From NCBI GenBank assembly GCA_039810245.1, contig JBDHWQ010000021.1, forward strand, positions 7,610-71,609: 64,000 nt of DNA. The letters run 5' to 3'. Both the position numbers and the translations under genes were made by a program. The DNA is from CALDSL01 sp039810245 (lineage in GTDB: Bacteria; Chloroflexota; Anaerolineae; Anaerolineales; Anaerolineaceae). Below are positions 8,760 to 18,283 of the stretch, in pieces. The notes below the pieces were generated by a model, which saw nothing but the letters and a program-made list of their open reading frames with translations, was not told where the DNA came from and did no database searches. The first letter of the stretch is position 1; every line of letters begins with the position of its first letter.

Positions 8760-8788
8760 TTGACTCCACCTTCGTTTCTCGCTACAAT
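8760..8788 (+). promoter_or_regulatory. promoter of the beta-propeller lipoprotein gene
   Basis: TTGACT (8760-8765) and TACAAT (8783-8788) with a 17-base spacer, close to the housekeeping sigma consensus. The transcript would have a leader of about 38 bases holding AGGAG at 8822-8826. Confidence 0.8.
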
Positions 8789-8832
8789 TAACCTGGGAAA
8801 CCCCCCAATCCCAACAACGCCAGGAGAACCCC

Positions 8833-10920
8833 TTGACGCTGCGCCGTCTACTCTCTCTCATCCTTACGCTCAGCCTGGCGGCCTGCGGACTTGCGCTCCC
8901 GAATAATTACCCGCCATACCTGCAGCCCGCTCCAACCCAGGCCACCCCGCCCGCGCTCGCCACAGGGCTGCCTTCGCGCACGCCTGCCGTTCCTACCCTG
9001 ACCCCCACCACTGCTACGCAGCGTTCCGCTGCCATCCCCATGACTTCGCAGGAGGATGCGGTCACTCCCAGCGCCACGCCAACCGCGCTGCCTGCCATCC
9101 GTCCTGTCAACGCTGACCGGCTGCGCCCGGCCACCATCTACCCGCTCTTCCGCCGCGGGCTGCTGCGCCGCGCTATGTGGTCGCCGGATGGGCTTAATAT
9201 CGTGGTCGAAACCAGCCTGGGCCTGCAGGTGCTCTCGGCTGGCGACCTGCAAAAGCGCTTCAGCCTGCCCGACGCGCGCCCGCTGTACTTCCTCAACAGC
9301 GGCGAGCTGCTGGTGCGCGACGCGCGAACACTCAGCCTGCTCGACCTGAAAGAAGGCGGCGCCACACCGCTGGCGGTTCCGCTGCCTGAAGACGCGACCG
9401 CCCCGCCGGATGTGTTCGCCCTCAGCCCCGATGGCCTGACCTGGGTCACGGCTCCGGATGGTGTTTCGCTGCAGGTTACAGCCCTGTCCGGCGGGAGCAG
9501 CGAGCCTGTGACGCTCAAAACCGAGACCAATATCCCCTTCCAGGTGATCGCGCTGAATTTCTCGCCTGACGGCCAGCGCCTGTTTGCCACGCTCTCGCGC
9601 ACCGATGGCGAAACCGAGATGGCCGTGGTGGACACCGCCGCCTGGCAGCAGATTTATTCCCTATACAACGCCGACAGCGCCCCTTTGTTCTCCGCCGATT
9701 CGCAGCGCATGCTGTTTGCCAGCGGCGAGATCCTCAACGTGGCCTTCACCGGCGACGGCCGCCTGTGGAATAACATGGCGCTGCGCATCGTGAAGAACGT
9801 CTCCGCCACGCAAACCGATATCCTCACCGCGCACGCCTACGATTTTCTGGAAGGTAACACGCAGGTGGGCGTGCTCTACACCGACCAGCTTACCGACCGC
9901 GAGCTGCCGGATAACCGCTGGTTCCCGTCTACGCTGATGATTTTTGACACCGAAGCCACGCGCGTGGTGCGCTACGTCAATAACCTGCCGCAGCGCCTCA
10001 CCGGCTTTGCTTTTTCCCCCGATGGTGAGACCTTCCTGGCCACTTCGGAAGACGGCCTGCTGCGCCTGTTCAACAGCGCCAGCGGCAGCCAGTTGGTGGC
10101 CAGCGAGCCTTACGACGTGGACAATACGCCCCAGGTGCGCGCCGACGGCCGGCTGGTGGCTTACTCGCTGCTCGAAACCGTGGCCCTCACCGACCCCGCC
10201 ACCGGACGCGAGCTTTCGCGCCTGGGCAGCTACCCCGAGGCCACCCACCTCGAAGCGCGCTTCGCCGGCATGGACACCCTGGCCATCTTCGTCGAGACGC
10301 CCTGGCGTACCTTCCTCGATACTTACGACATCCCCAGCGGCAAGTTCCTGTTCCGCTATGCCGACCTGGGAAGCTGTACCTTCAATCGCAACGGCAGCAT
10401 CATGTCGTGCTTCGATGGCGTGCTGCGCTTCTTCGATATGCCCAGCGGCCGCGCGCTGCTGGATAACATTCCCCAGGGTGTGGGCTTCGAATACACGGTC
10501 AGCGACAGTGGCAGCCGCGTGGCCTACTGCACCGTGGGCGGTGAGTTCGTCTACATTTACCAGGTGCGCGTGGGCTCCAGCCCCAAGCAGATCATCACCG
10601 GGCCACGCGGCGTGTGCGGGCGGCTGGTTTTCTCACCGGATGAGACCAACCTGATCAGCAGCAGCGGTTATATCTGGAGTGTGAGCAGCGGCAAGCAGAC
10701 CGGCGCCTTTGATGCGCTCAGCGGCAGCGGCCCGGCGGCCGTCAGCCCGGATGGGCGCCTGCTGCTGGTCTACCCGCAGATCGCCGACCTGGCCACCGGT
10801 AAGCTGCTGGCTGTTTTACAGCTCGTGCCCCAGGTGCAGAGCGCCGCGTTCCAGCGCGACGGCCAGCACCTGCTGCTCCAGACGCAGCGCGGCATCGAGT
10901 TGTGGGCCATCGCGCCCTAG
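8833..10920 (+). CDS. lipoprotein with WD40-like beta-propeller
   Basis: Secreted lipoprotein of 695 residues. The signal peptide ends in the lipobox LAAC (Cys18). A Pro/Thr/Ala-rich tether of about 80 residues follows. The rest is a beta-propeller built from repeats with FSPDG-type turns (for example FAFSPDGETFLATSEDGLLRL cut into two parts: FSPDGETFLATSEDG, then LLRLFNSASG). The start is TTG at 8833-8835, chosen because AGGAG ends six bases before it and a strong promoter lies upstream; no ATG fits. The role is unknown: propellers of this kind bind proteins or ligands at the cell surface. The GerMN lipoprotein follows 129 bases downstream on the same strand and may be co-transcribed. Confidence 0.85.
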   Translation: MTLRRLLSLILTLSLAACGLALPNNYPPYLQPAPTQATPPALATGLPSRTPAVPTLTPTTATQRSAAIPMTSQEDAVTPSATPTALPAIRPVNADRLRPATIYPLFRRGLLRRAMWSPDGLNIVVETSLGLQVLSAGDLQKRFSLPDARPLYFLNSGELLVRDARTLSLLDLKEGGATPLAVPLPEDATAPPDVFALSPDGLTWVTAPDGVSLQVTALSGGSSEPVTLKTETNIPFQVIALNFSPDGQRLFATLSRTDGETEMAVVDTAAWQQIYSLYNADSAPLFSADSQRMLFASGEILNVAFTGDGRLWNNMALRIVKNVSATQTDILTAHAYDFLEGNTQVGVLYTDQLTDRELPDNRWFPSTLMIFDTEATRVVRYVNNLPQRLTGFAFSPDGETFLATSEDGLLRLFNSASGSQLVASEPYDVDNTPQVRADGRLVAYSLLETVALTDPATGRELSRLGSYPEATHLEARFAGMDTLAIFVETPWRTFLDTYDIPSGKFLFRYADLGSCTFNRNGSIMSCFDGVLRFFDMPSGRALLDNIPQGVGFEYTVSDSGSRVAYCTVGGEFVYIYQVRVGSSPKQIITGPRGVCGRLVFSPDETNLISSSGYIWSVSSGKQTGAFDALSGSGPAAVSPDGRLLLVYPQIADLATGKLLAVLQLVPQVQSAAFQRDGQHLLLQTQRGIELWAIAP

Positions 10921-11049
10921 CCCGCGGGTGGAACTATCCACCGCGCACAGCGTCTATCCTGTAGAAAGTTTGGTCTGCCCGTTGGAATGACCCATCGCCC
11001 GGCTCCGTCTCTCTCAGACGTACGGCAGCGTAATAAGGAGAAGTCTGAA

Positions 11050-11811
11050 ATGTCAAAACCTCGATCTGTTCTCATCCTGGCCATGATCGTCGCGCTGGTG
11101 GGCGGGGCATGCAGCTTCACCCGCCTGCTCAGCCCGCAGCCCACGCCGCTGTTTCCCACCGCCACCAACCCGCCGCTGGTGGCAACGCTCACCGCGCTGG
11201 CGTTGCTGCCCACCCAACCCCAGGCAGCGAACCCCACGCAGCCCGCGCCCACTGCCACCAGCCAGCCGGTGGTGATTGTGCCCACGTCGGCCCCGGTCAC
11301 CGGGGGTGGCGCGGCCAGCCCCACGCCGCCGCCCACCGTACAGGCTGTGCCGGTAGCCACCAGTGTGCCACCCACCCAGCCCCCGCCGCCACAGCCGCCG
11401 GCCGGCACCACCTCGGTCAGTATTGCGCTGATTGCCCTCAACGATAACGGCGCCAGCGGCCCGGCTGTCGGCTGCGGTGATAGCGCCGTGATGGTGCGCG
11501 TGCAGGTCCCGCGCACCCAGGCCGTGCTGCGCGCCTCGCTGGAAAAGCTGCTCTCGCTGCACAGCAAAGATTACGGCGAGTCGGGCTTCTACAATGCGCT
11601 GTACCAGTCCAGCCTGTCGCTGGATCAGCTTTCGCTGACCGACGGCAATGCCGTGATCCGCCTCAAAGGCCAGCTCACCTCGGGCGGCGTGTGCGATGAC
11701 CCGCGTATTATCGCGCAGATCGAGCAGACCGCGCTGCAGTTCTCCACCGTCAAAACCGCCACCATCTACGTGAACGGAACGAAGATCCAGGAGCTGCTGT
11801 CGGGCAAGTAG
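11050..11811 (+). CDS. GerMN-domain lipoprotein
   Basis: Lipoprotein of 253 residues. The signal peptide ends VGGAC (Cys21). About 110 residues of Pro/Thr/Ala-rich linker precede a C-terminal domain of about 125 residues that resembles the GerMN (sporulation/germination) domain, with VMVRVQVP, an LEKLLSL helix, LSLTDGNAVIRLKG, and a final IYVNGTKIQELLS strand. In non-sporulating bacteria GerMN domains occur in envelope lipoproteins of uncertain role. The start is the ATG at 11050, preceded by AAGGAG (11035-11040); an in-frame ATG at 10987 lacks a signal peptide right behind it and is less likely. A 14-bp hairpin follows the stop. Confidence 0.82.
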   Translation: MSKPRSVLILAMIVALVGGACSFTRLLSPQPTPLFPTATNPPLVATLTALALLPTQPQAANPTQPAPTATSQPVVIVPTSAPVTGGGAASPTPPPTVQAVPVATSVPPTQPPPPQPPAGTTSVSIALIALNDNGASGPAVGCGDSAVMVRVQVPRTQAVLRASLEKLLSLHSKDYGESGFYNALYQSSLSLDQLSLTDGNAVIRLKGQLTSGGVCDDPRIIAQIEQTALQFSTVKTATIYVNGTKIQELLSGK

Positions 11812-11837
11812 GTTGTTTGGGAATGGAGCAGACGTTA

Positions 11838-11867
11838 ATCTGCCGCGGCGCTTGCGCCGCGGCAGAT
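11838..11867 (+). terminator. hairpin after the GerMN lipoprotein gene
   Basis: Perfect 14-bp stem 11838-11851/11854-11867 with a two-base loop, followed by CATATTTTC. It is 26 bases after the stop codon and is likely a terminator, although the T-run is weak. Confidence 0.6.
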
Positions 11868-11911
11868 CATATTTTCGGCAGTAGAACGGGCATTTCCCCG
11901 CCCGGCTGTGT

Positions 11912-11917
11912 TATCAT
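11912..11917 (+). promoter_or_regulatory. -10 box of the polytopic membrane protein gene
   Basis: TATCAT ending eight bases before the ATG at 11926; leaderless arrangement. No clear -35 box. Confidence 0.45.
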
Positions 11918-11925
11918 TTCCCCGT

Positions 11926-13965
11926 ATGCAACCACGCCGGTTCTTCGCTTCCCCCTGGTTCTATCCTGTGCTCGGGTTTGCCGTGCTGCTGGCCACCGCC
12001 GCATTCTATCTGCCGCGGCTGGGCTTCTACTGGGACGACTGGCCGGTGGTGTACCTCTCGCGCTTCCGCGATCCGCGCATCGCCTGGGACCTGTTCTATT
12101 ACATCCGCCCGCTTTCCGCCTGGACGTATACCCTCACTCTGCCGGTGCTGGGAATGCACCCGCTGGCCTGGCAGATGTTTGCCCTGCTGCTGCGCTGGCT
12201 GGGCGTGCTCGGGCTGTGCGCTGCGCTGGCGGGTGTGTGGCCGCAAAAGACCTGGCAAATCCGCTGGATGGGGCTGCTGCTGGCGCTCTACCCCGGTTTT
12301 CTGCAGCAGGCGGTATCTGTGGCCTACATCCAGCATTTCTTTACCTTTGCGCTGTTCGGGGCGTCGCTGGCGGGCATGGTGTGGGCGCAGCGCCGGCCGG
12401 AGCGATTCTTGGCTTTTACGATCCCCTCGCTGCTCGCCGCGCTGCTGCATCTGCTGACGATGGAGTACTTCTTCGGGCTGGAACTGCTGCGGCCCATGCT
12501 GCTGTGGTTCCTGCTGCGCCGCCCGGGTGAACCCACCCGCCGCGGCTTGTGGCGCGCGCTGCGCGCCTGGCTGCCATACGCCGCCGTTTTGCTGGTGTTC
12601 GTGCTGTTCCGCTTTGTGTTCTACGACCGGCTGATTGCCGCGCCGGACGCCAACCCGGCCGTGCTGCTGATCCGCGCGCGTACCGATCTGCCCGGCGCGC
12701 TGTCCGCGCTGGTAGAACACGCCGTGCAGGACTCGGCGCACCTGCTGGTGTTTGCCTGGACGCAGTCGTTTACACCCGACCTGCTGCTGCTCAAGACGCG
12801 GCTGGTGTGGCTCACGCTGGCCGCCGGGCTGCTCATTGCCGGGCTGGCGGGCTGGGCGCTGCTGCGCGCCCGCCCCGGCGGGGAAGCCGCCGTGGGCAAT
12901 GCCGCTAACTGGCAGATACCGCTGCTGGGTGGGCTGGCACTGCTGTTGGGTGGCCTGCCGGTGTGGGCCACCGACCGCCAGGTGATCGTTGGCACGTGGT
13001 CCGACCGTTTCGCGCTGGCGCCAATGGTAGGCGCGGTGATCCTGGTGGTGTGGCTGGTGGACTGGCTGAGCAGCCACCGCGCGCGCCAGACGGCTGCGCT
13101 GGCCGTGCTGCTGGCGCTCAGTATTTCGGCGCAAATGCGCACCTATAGCCGCTACGCCGCCTATTGGGACATCATGCGCCAGTATTACTGGCAGTTGAGC
13201 TGGCGCGCGCCGGCGCTGGAGCCGGGCACGGCGGTGATCGGCCCGGAAATGCCCTTCGCGCTGGTGGGTGATTATTCGATCGGTTTCGCGCTTAACGCGC
13301 TGTATGGCGGAGCGTTGGAAAGCACCCGGGCGGATACCTGGTTCATCGAAGGCGAGCGCTACCTGGGCTCGAATACCATAAAGAGCTACGCCCCCGGCAC
13401 GCCGATTTTCTACCAGCAATGGAACGTGACCTTTGAAGGCTCTACCGACCGCGTGTTGCCGGTCACCTTCAATAACGCGCGCGGCTGCTTGCGCGTCATC
13501 GACCCGATCTATGCCGGCGTGCTGCCCATGGCCCCCGGTGATGCAACCCTGCTGCCGCTGGCTACCGCGCCGCCCGCTGTGCTGCGCGAGCCGGTCCACC
13601 CCGTGCCGCAGGACATCTTTGGCCGCGAGCCGGCGCATACCTGGTGCTATTATTACCAGAAAGCCGAGCTGGCGCGCCAGTTCAAGGATTGGCCGCGCGT
13701 CACTGCGCTGGCGGATGAGGCCGCAGCGGCCGGCTACGCGCCGCAGAACGGCGCCGAGCTGTTTCCTTTCATCCAGGCCTACGCCTTGCAAAACCGCTGG
13801 GACGCGGCGCTGGAGGCCACGCGCCAGTCTGCTGCGCTGGCCGAGAAGATGTCCGTGCCGCTGTGTAATCTGTGGGCTGGTATCCGCCGCGATACCCCCG
13901 CCAGCCCACAACAGCAGTCCGCGCTGGAAACAGTGCGGCACGAGCAGAAATGCAGCCGGTGGTAG
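11926..13965 (+). CDS. polytopic membrane protein, glycosyltransferase-like
   Basis: Integral membrane protein of 679 residues with roughly ten to eleven hydrophobic segments across the first 400 residues and a soluble C-terminal part of about 270 residues. The first extracytoplasmic loop carries YWDDW straight after the first membrane helix, a DD motif in the place where GT-C glycosyltransferases (PMT/ArnT style) carry their catalytic acids. The tail ends in a TPR-like helical region (FKDWPRVTALADEAAAAGY and following) with two cysteines near the end. A lipid-linked sugar transferase is inferred only. I start at the ATG at 11926; a GTG at 11908 in frame would overlap the -10 box. There is no operon partner. 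Confidence 0.75.
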   Translation: MQPRRFFASPWFYPVLGFAVLLATAAFYLPRLGFYWDDWPVVYLSRFRDPRIAWDLFYYIRPLSAWTYTLTLPVLGMHPLAWQMFALLLRWLGVLGLCAALAGVWPQKTWQIRWMGLLLALYPGFLQQAVSVAYIQHFFTFALFGASLAGMVWAQRRPERFLAFTIPSLLAALLHLLTMEYFFGLELLRPMLLWFLLRRPGEPTRRGLWRALRAWLPYAAVLLVFVLFRFVFYDRLIAAPDANPAVLLIRARTDLPGALSALVEHAVQDSAHLLVFAWTQSFTPDLLLLKTRLVWLTLAAGLLIAGLAGWALLRARPGGEAAVGNAANWQIPLLGGLALLLGGLPVWATDRQVIVGTWSDRFALAPMVGAVILVVWLVDWLSSHRARQTAALAVLLALSISAQMRTYSRYAAYWDIMRQYYWQLSWRAPALEPGTAVIGPEMPFALVGDYSIGFALNALYGGALESTRADTWFIEGERYLGSNTIKSYAPGTPIFYQQWNVTFEGSTDRVLPVTFNNARGCLRVIDPIYAGVLPMAPGDATLLPLATAPPAVLREPVHPVPQDIFGREPAHTWCYYYQKAELARQFKDWPRVTALADEAAAAGYAPQNGAELFPFIQAYALQNRWDAALEATRQSAALAEKMSVPLCNLWAGIRRDTPASPQQQSALETVRHEQKCSRW

Positions 13966-14106
13966 CAGGCATTTCTCATATTTTTCGTGATTCTTTTTCC
14001 CTCATGTTCCTCAAAAACGTGTATCATATAGGCACCGCATACGTACCCCGCGCGCGGCGTTCACCCAATTCTCGGATGGCAATCATCTAAACCCAGGAGG
14101 CAGAGT

Positions 14107-14754
14107 ATGCTCGTTTCAAACCGCATGTCACGCCCGGTCATTACCGTCCGGCCCGATCTTCCCATCCAGGAAGCCTTGGAGTTGATGCGCAAGGAGCACG
14201 TGCGCCGCTTCCCGGTGGTGGATGCCAGCGGCGCACTGGTGGGCATCGTTTCCGAAACCGACCTGCTCAACGCGTCGCCTTCGGATGCCACCAGCCTGAA
14301 CGTGTGGGAAATCAACTACCTGCTCAGCAAAATTACTGTTGGGCGGGTGATGAGTAAAGACGTGGTCACGGTGGATGAAGACACCCCCATCGAAATGGCC
14401 GCGCGCATCATGGCCGACCGCAAGATCGGCGGGCTGCCGGTGGTGCGGGAAAACCAGGTGGTGGGCATCATCACCGAGACCGACCTGTTCCGCATCTTCA
14501 CCGAGCTGCTTGGTGCGCGCTTCAAGGGCATTCGCCTCACCGTGCAGTTGATCGACCGGCCCGGCTCGCTGTCCGCGCTGTCGAACGCCGTCAGCTCGCT
14601 TGGCGGTGACATCATCTCGCTGGTCACCTTCGCAGGTGAGACGCCCGCCAATGCCACCGTGGTGCTCAAGGTGACGGACGTGGACCCCGAGCAGTTGAAA
14701 CAGGCCGTGCTGCCCGTCGTGGTCAAGATCGACGACATGCGCGACTGCTGCTAA
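14107..14754 (+). CDS. CBS-pair and ACT domain protein (AcuB-like)
   Basis: Cytoplasmic protein of 215 residues. Two CBS domains (about 1-60 and 78-135) with the usual MSxxVxTVxxDxPIxEAxxLM pattern form a Bateman module that binds adenine nucleotides. An ACT domain follows (about 138-212: IRLTVQLIDRPGSLSALSNA), which commonly binds amino acids. This layout is that of AcuB-like proteins, thought to sense metabolite or nucleotide state. GGAGG at about 14096-14100 precedes the ATG at good distance. A TATCAT-type -10 lies near 14022. The gene is convergent with the branched-chain amino acid transporter operon, so amino acid sensing is plausible but not shown. Confidence 0.9.
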   Translation: MLVSNRMSRPVITVRPDLPIQEALELMRKEHVRRFPVVDASGALVGIVSETDLLNASPSDATSLNVWEINYLLSKITVGRVMSKDVVTVDEDTPIEMAARIMADRKIGGLPVVRENQVVGIITETDLFRIFTELLGARFKGIRLTVQLIDRPGSLSALSNAVSSLGGDIISLVTFAGETPANATVVLKVTDVDPEQLKQAVLPVVVKIDDMRDCC

Positions 14755-14759
14755 GATGT

Positions 14760-14798
14760 TTGCGCCCGCCGCGGTAGCAACTGCCGCGGCGGGCGCAA
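14760..14798. terminator. bidirectional hairpin between CBS-ACT gene and livF
   Basis: 18-bp GC-rich stem, 14760-14777 with 14781-14798 (one G·T wobble), loop CAA. It lies between two convergent genes and probably stops transcription from both sides. Confidence 0.75.
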
Positions 14799-14807
14799 TG
14801 TATCTGC

Positions 14808-15536
14808 TTACGCCCCCAGATACGCCGCTTTCACGCGGCTGTTACTCATTAATTCCTGCGCCGAGCCGCTGAGGGCCAGGTTGCCGGTTTCCAGCACGTA
14901 GCCGCGGTTGGCCACCTTCAGCGCCTGGCGCGCGTTCTGCTCTACCAGCAGCACCGTGGTGCCCGCCGCGTTGATCTTGCGGATGGTCTGCATAATCTCC
15001 TGCACCAGCACCGGCGAAAGGCCCATCGAAGGCTCGTCCAGTAGCAGCAGGCGGCCGCCGGTCATCAGCGCGCGTCCCACCGCCAGCATCTGCTGCTCGC
15101 CACCCGAAAGCGTACCTGCCAACTGGTCGCGGCGTTCTTTCAGCCGCGGGAATGTGGTGAACACGCGCTCGTAATCGTCATCCAGCTTGTTCTTGTCTTT
15201 CCGGATCCAGGTGGCCAGCTTGAGGTTTTCGGTCACGGTCAGGTTGGCGAAGATGCCGCGGCCTTCAGGCACGTGCGCCACGCCCATCTCCACGATGCGG
15301 TGCGCCGGCACTTTGCGCAGGTCTTCGCCATCCAGCAGGATGCGTCCTTTTTGCGTCGGTACGATGCCCGAGATGCTGCGCAGCAGCGTGGATTTGCCCG
15401 CGCCGTTGGCGCCGATCAGAGTCACAATCTCGCCCGGCCGGACGGTGAGCGAAATTCCGTGCAGCGCCTCAATGCTGCCATACGACACGTACAGGTCTTC
15501 TACCGTGAGCAGGTCTGCCGCAGCGTTGCCGTTCAT
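14808..15536 (-). CDS. livF: branched-chain amino acid ABC transporter, ATP-binding protein LivF
   Basis: One of two ATPases of a LivKHMGF-type importer. The 242 residues show Walker A GANGAGKST, the ABC signature LSGGEQQMLAVGRAL, and Walker B LLLLDEPSMGLSP, the last being characteristic of LivF proteins. Its start codon overlaps the stop of livG by four bases (15533-15536), implying translational coupling. It is the last gene of the operon, followed by a strong bidirectional terminator. Cytoplasmic, energising the LivH/LivM channel. Confidence 0.95.
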   Translation of the reverse strand: MNGNAAADLLTVEDLYVSYGSIEALHGISLTVRPGEIVTLIGANGAGKSTLLRSISGIVPTQKGRILLDGEDLRKVPAHRIVEMGVAHVPEGRGIFANLTVTENLKLATWIRKDKNKLDDDYERVFTTFPRLKERRDQLAGTLSGGEQQMLAVGRALMTGGRLLLLDEPSMGLSPVLVQEIMQTIRKINAAGTTVLLVEQNARQALKVANRGYVLETGNLALSGSAQELMSNSRVKAAYLGA

Positions 15537-16306
15537 AGCACCTTCTCCTCTTCGCCCAGGTATGCCTGGATCACGCGCGGGTTGTTCTGGATTTCCACCG
15601 GCGTGCCTTCGGCGATCGTCTGCCCGAAGTCCAGCACCTTAATGCGCTCGGCAATGCCCATCACCACGCGCATCTGGTGTTCGATCAGCAGGATGGTCAG
15701 GCCAAAACGCTGTCGTGCCATCAGGATCAGGTCAATCAGTTGTTCGATCTCGGCCGGGTTCATCCCCGCGGCGGGCTCGTCCAGCAGCAGCAGCTTAGGC
15801 TGGGTGGTCAGCGCGCGGGCGATCTCCAGCCGGCGCTGCTGGCCGTAAGGCAGGTTGCGCGCCGGCACGTCATACAGATCGGCCAGGCCAAAAATGCCCA
15901 GGAACTCCAGCGCCTGATCGCGGATGCGTTCTTCTTCGCGCTGGAAGGATGGCAGCCGGAACATCGAGGCCAGCGGGCTGGACTGCACCCGCGCGTATCC
16001 GGCGATGCGGATATTATCCAGCACGGTCAGCTCGCGGAAAAGGCGGATATTTTGAAAGGTGCGCGCGATGCCGCCGGCGATGATTTTGTGCGTGGGCATG
16101 CCCACCAGCTCGCGTTCTTCGAAGCGGATGCTGCCTTTGGTTGGGCGGTAGACGCCGGTGATCAGGTTGAACACCGTGGTCTTACCCGCGCCGTTAGGGC
16201 CGATGATGGCCACCAGCTCGCCGTCGTTCAGGTCAATCGAAAAATCGGCCACGGCGCGCAGGCCGCCAAACCAGTGGGTCAGGTCGGTGATCTTAAGCAG
16301 GGTCAT
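15533..16306 (-). CDS. livG: branched-chain amino acid ABC transporter, ATP-binding protein LivG
   Basis: Second ATPase of the Liv importer, 257 residues. Walker A GPNGAGKTT, signature LPYGQQRRLEIARAL and Walker B LLLLDEPAAGMNP are all present; the YGQQRRLEIARAL form and the AAGMN ending are LivG hallmarks. It overlaps livM by four bases upstream (16303-16306) and livF by four bases downstream, so the three genes are tightly coupled. Normal length and no odd features. Confidence 0.95.
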   Translation of the reverse strand: MTLLKITDLTHWFGGLRAVADFSIDLNDGELVAIIGPNGAGKTTVFNLITGVYRPTKGSIRFEERELVGMPTHKIIAGGIARTFQNIRLFRELTVLDNIRIAGYARVQSSPLASMFRLPSFQREEERIRDQALEFLGIFGLADLYDVPARNLPYGQQRRLEIARALTTQPKLLLLDEPAAGMNPAEIEQLIDLILMARQRFGLTILLIEHQMRVVMGIAERIKVLDFGQTIAEGTPVEIQNNPRVIQAYLGEEEKVL

Positions 16307-17319
16307 GCCGCCACCTCCGGCTGGGGTTTCGACGCGGGCGGCTTCTTGCGCCCACGGTCAATGCTGGGGATCAGGAAGCGCCATTCGCGCAGCCCCATGA
16401 TGCCCTTGGGCCGGAACAGCATCAGCAGGATCAGCATCAGCGGCGCGAACACCTGGCGCCACTCCTGCGAGATACCTACCGCCTGCAGCAGGCTGCGCAG
16501 GCCTTCGCTTACCACGGTGAAGGTGGTGGCGCCCAGAATCGAGCCGCCCAGGCTGCCGATGCCGCCCAGGTACACCATCACCAGCATATCGGTGGATTTG
16601 GCGATGGTGAACGAGCGCGGGTTGATAAATTGCAGCTCGTGGGCGAACAGCCCGCCGGCGATGCCGGCCAGGAACGCGCTGAACACGAAGGTGAGCACCT
16701 TCACCTGGCGCGTGTTGACGCTCACCAGCCCGGCGGCGGTCTCATCCTCGCGGATGGACTGCACGCCGCGCCCGAAGTTGGAGAAGATGAAGTTGCGTGC
16801 CAGCCACACCGTGATCACCACCCAGATAAACACCCAGAACAGGCTGGTCAGCTTGCTCATCCCCATAAACCCGCGTGGCCCGCCGATGGCTTCGATATTC
16901 TCCAGCGCGGATTTGATAATCATGTTGAAGGCCAGGGTGACGATTGCCAGGTAATCGCCGCGCGTGCGGAACGATGGGAACGCCAGCCCCAGGCCGAAAA
17001 TGCCTGCCATCACCCCACCGGCGATGATGACCAGCGGGAACAGGATCGGGTTCAAATTTTCCGGGATCACCAGCACGGTCAGCAGCGAGGCGGTGTAGGC
17101 GCCCACCGCCATGAAACCGGCGTGGCCTACCGAAAATTCGCCCATATAGCCGTTCACCAGGTTCAGGCTGATGGTCAGTATGATATTGATGCCAATGTAT
17201 TTGAGCACCAGGTTGATATAGTCGTTGATCACGCCCAGCATGGGCAGCAGGATGGTGAGCAGCAGCCCCACCAGCAGGATCAACTGCACTTTGTAGCGGT
17301 TCCACAACGTTGCAATCAT
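16303..17319 (-). CDS. livM: branched-chain amino acid ABC transporter permease LivM
   Basis: Polytopic permease of 338 residues with eight to ten hydrophobic segments. The central EAA-like loop motif (IREDETAAGLVSVNT) contacts the ATPase. The segment YMGEFSVGHAGFMAVGAY is typical of LivM. The tail is basic and Pro-rich (DRGRKKPPASKPQPE). The start ATG is preceded by AGGTGGG, and the gap to the livH stop is ten bases. Confidence 0.93.
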   Translation of the reverse strand: MIATLWNRYKVQLILLVGLLLTILLPMLGVINDYINLVLKYIGINIILTISLNLVNGYMGEFSVGHAGFMAVGAYTASLLTVLVIPENLNPILFPLVIIAGGVMAGIFGLGLAFPSFRTRGDYLAIVTLAFNMIIKSALENIEAIGGPRGFMGMSKLTSLFWVFIWVVITVWLARNFIFSNFGRGVQSIREDETAAGLVSVNTRQVKVLTFVFSAFLAGIAGGLFAHELQFINPRSFTIAKSTDMLVMVYLGGIGSLGGSILGATTFTVVSEGLRSLLQAVGISQEWRQVFAPLMLILLMLFRPKGIMGLREWRFLIPSIDRGRKKPPASKPQPEVAA

Positions 17320-17329
17320 GATCCCACCT

Positions 17330-18241
17330 TTATACTTTCTGCACCATGGGCCGCCCCAGCAGGCCGGTCGGCTTGAAGGTCAGCAGCACCAGCAGTAATG
17401 AGAAGGCTACGAAGTCGCGATAGGTGGATGCCGGCAGGAACACCGGGGTAAAGATTTCGACAAAGCCGAGGATGAACCCGCCCAGCATGGCCCCGCGGAT
17501 GTTGCCGATGCCGCCCACCACCGCCGAGATGAACGCCCACCAGCCGATGCGGATGCCCATGTACGGATCGATGGTGTAAGCCATACCGTACAGCGTACCG
17601 CCTATCGCGGCAATCGATGCGCCCAGCGCGAAGGTGAGCGAGATGATGCGGTCGACCGGGATACCCATCAGCGGCACGGTGAACTTATCCCACGAGATGG
17701 CGCGCATGGCCATGCCCACCATCGTGCGCCGCACGATGATATCCAGCAAGATCATGGCGATGATCGAGACCACGATGATGACGATCTGGATATTGGAGAC
17801 GGCCACCCCGCCGATGTTGTAGGTCACGTTGGGGATTAGCTCGGGCATAAAGCGCGGCGCGGGACCCACCGGCTTGAAGGCTACCATGAAGTTCTCCAGC
17901 AGCAGGCCGATACCCAGCGCGGTGATCACCGCCGAGATGCGCGGTGCGGTGCGTAGCGGTTTGTAGGCCAGCCGCTCGATGACCACCGCCAGCAGCGCGG
18001 TGAGGAACATCGAGACCAGCATGGTGAGGATGAAAATCAGCAGCGGCGGCATGCCGGCTGCCACCGAAAGCACCAGGCTGGAGAAGAAGAATGCCGCGTA
18101 GCAGCTCACCATAAAGATGTCGCCATGCGCGAAGTTGATCATGGTGAGGATGCCGTAGACCATGGTGTAGCCCAGCGCGATCAGGGCGTACACACTGCCT
18201 ACCTGCAGAGCGTTCAACACTTGCTGGATATAAAACTGCAT
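17330..18241 (-). CDS. livH: branched-chain amino acid ABC transporter permease LivH
   Basis: Integral membrane permease of 303 residues, paired with LivM. The opening YALIALGYTMVYGILTMINF and the AHGDIFM motif are characteristic of LivH. The cytoplasmic coupling loop is in the region MRAISWDKFTVPLMGIP. AGGAG precedes the ATG by seven bases. It is separated from the upstream binding-protein gene by 100 bases that contain a 16-bp hairpin, probably lowering permease expression relative to the binding protein. Confidence 0.93.
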   Translation of the reverse strand: MQFYIQQVLNALQVGSVYALIALGYTMVYGILTMINFAHGDIFMVSCYAAFFFSSLVLSVAAGMPPLLIFILTMLVSMFLTALLAVVIERLAYKPLRTAPRISAVITALGIGLLLENFMVAFKPVGPAPRFMPELIPNVTYNIGGVAVSNIQIVIIVVSIIAMILLDIIVRRTMVGMAMRAISWDKFTVPLMGIPVDRIISLTFALGASIAAIGGTLYGMAYTIDPYMGIRIGWWAFISAVVGGIGNIRGAMLGGFILGFVEIFTPVFLPASTYRDFVAFSLLLVLLTFKPTGLLGRPMVQKV

Positions 18242-18283
18242 ATTTCACTCCTGTACGGGCCGCGGGGAACGGGGCGCGAAGGG

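Noticed and set aside
11914..13941. 675-codon minus-strand frame opposite the polytopic membrane protein
   Set aside because: Composition is Gln/Arg/Gly-rich low complexity, the mirror of a hydrophobic protein; no start signals.
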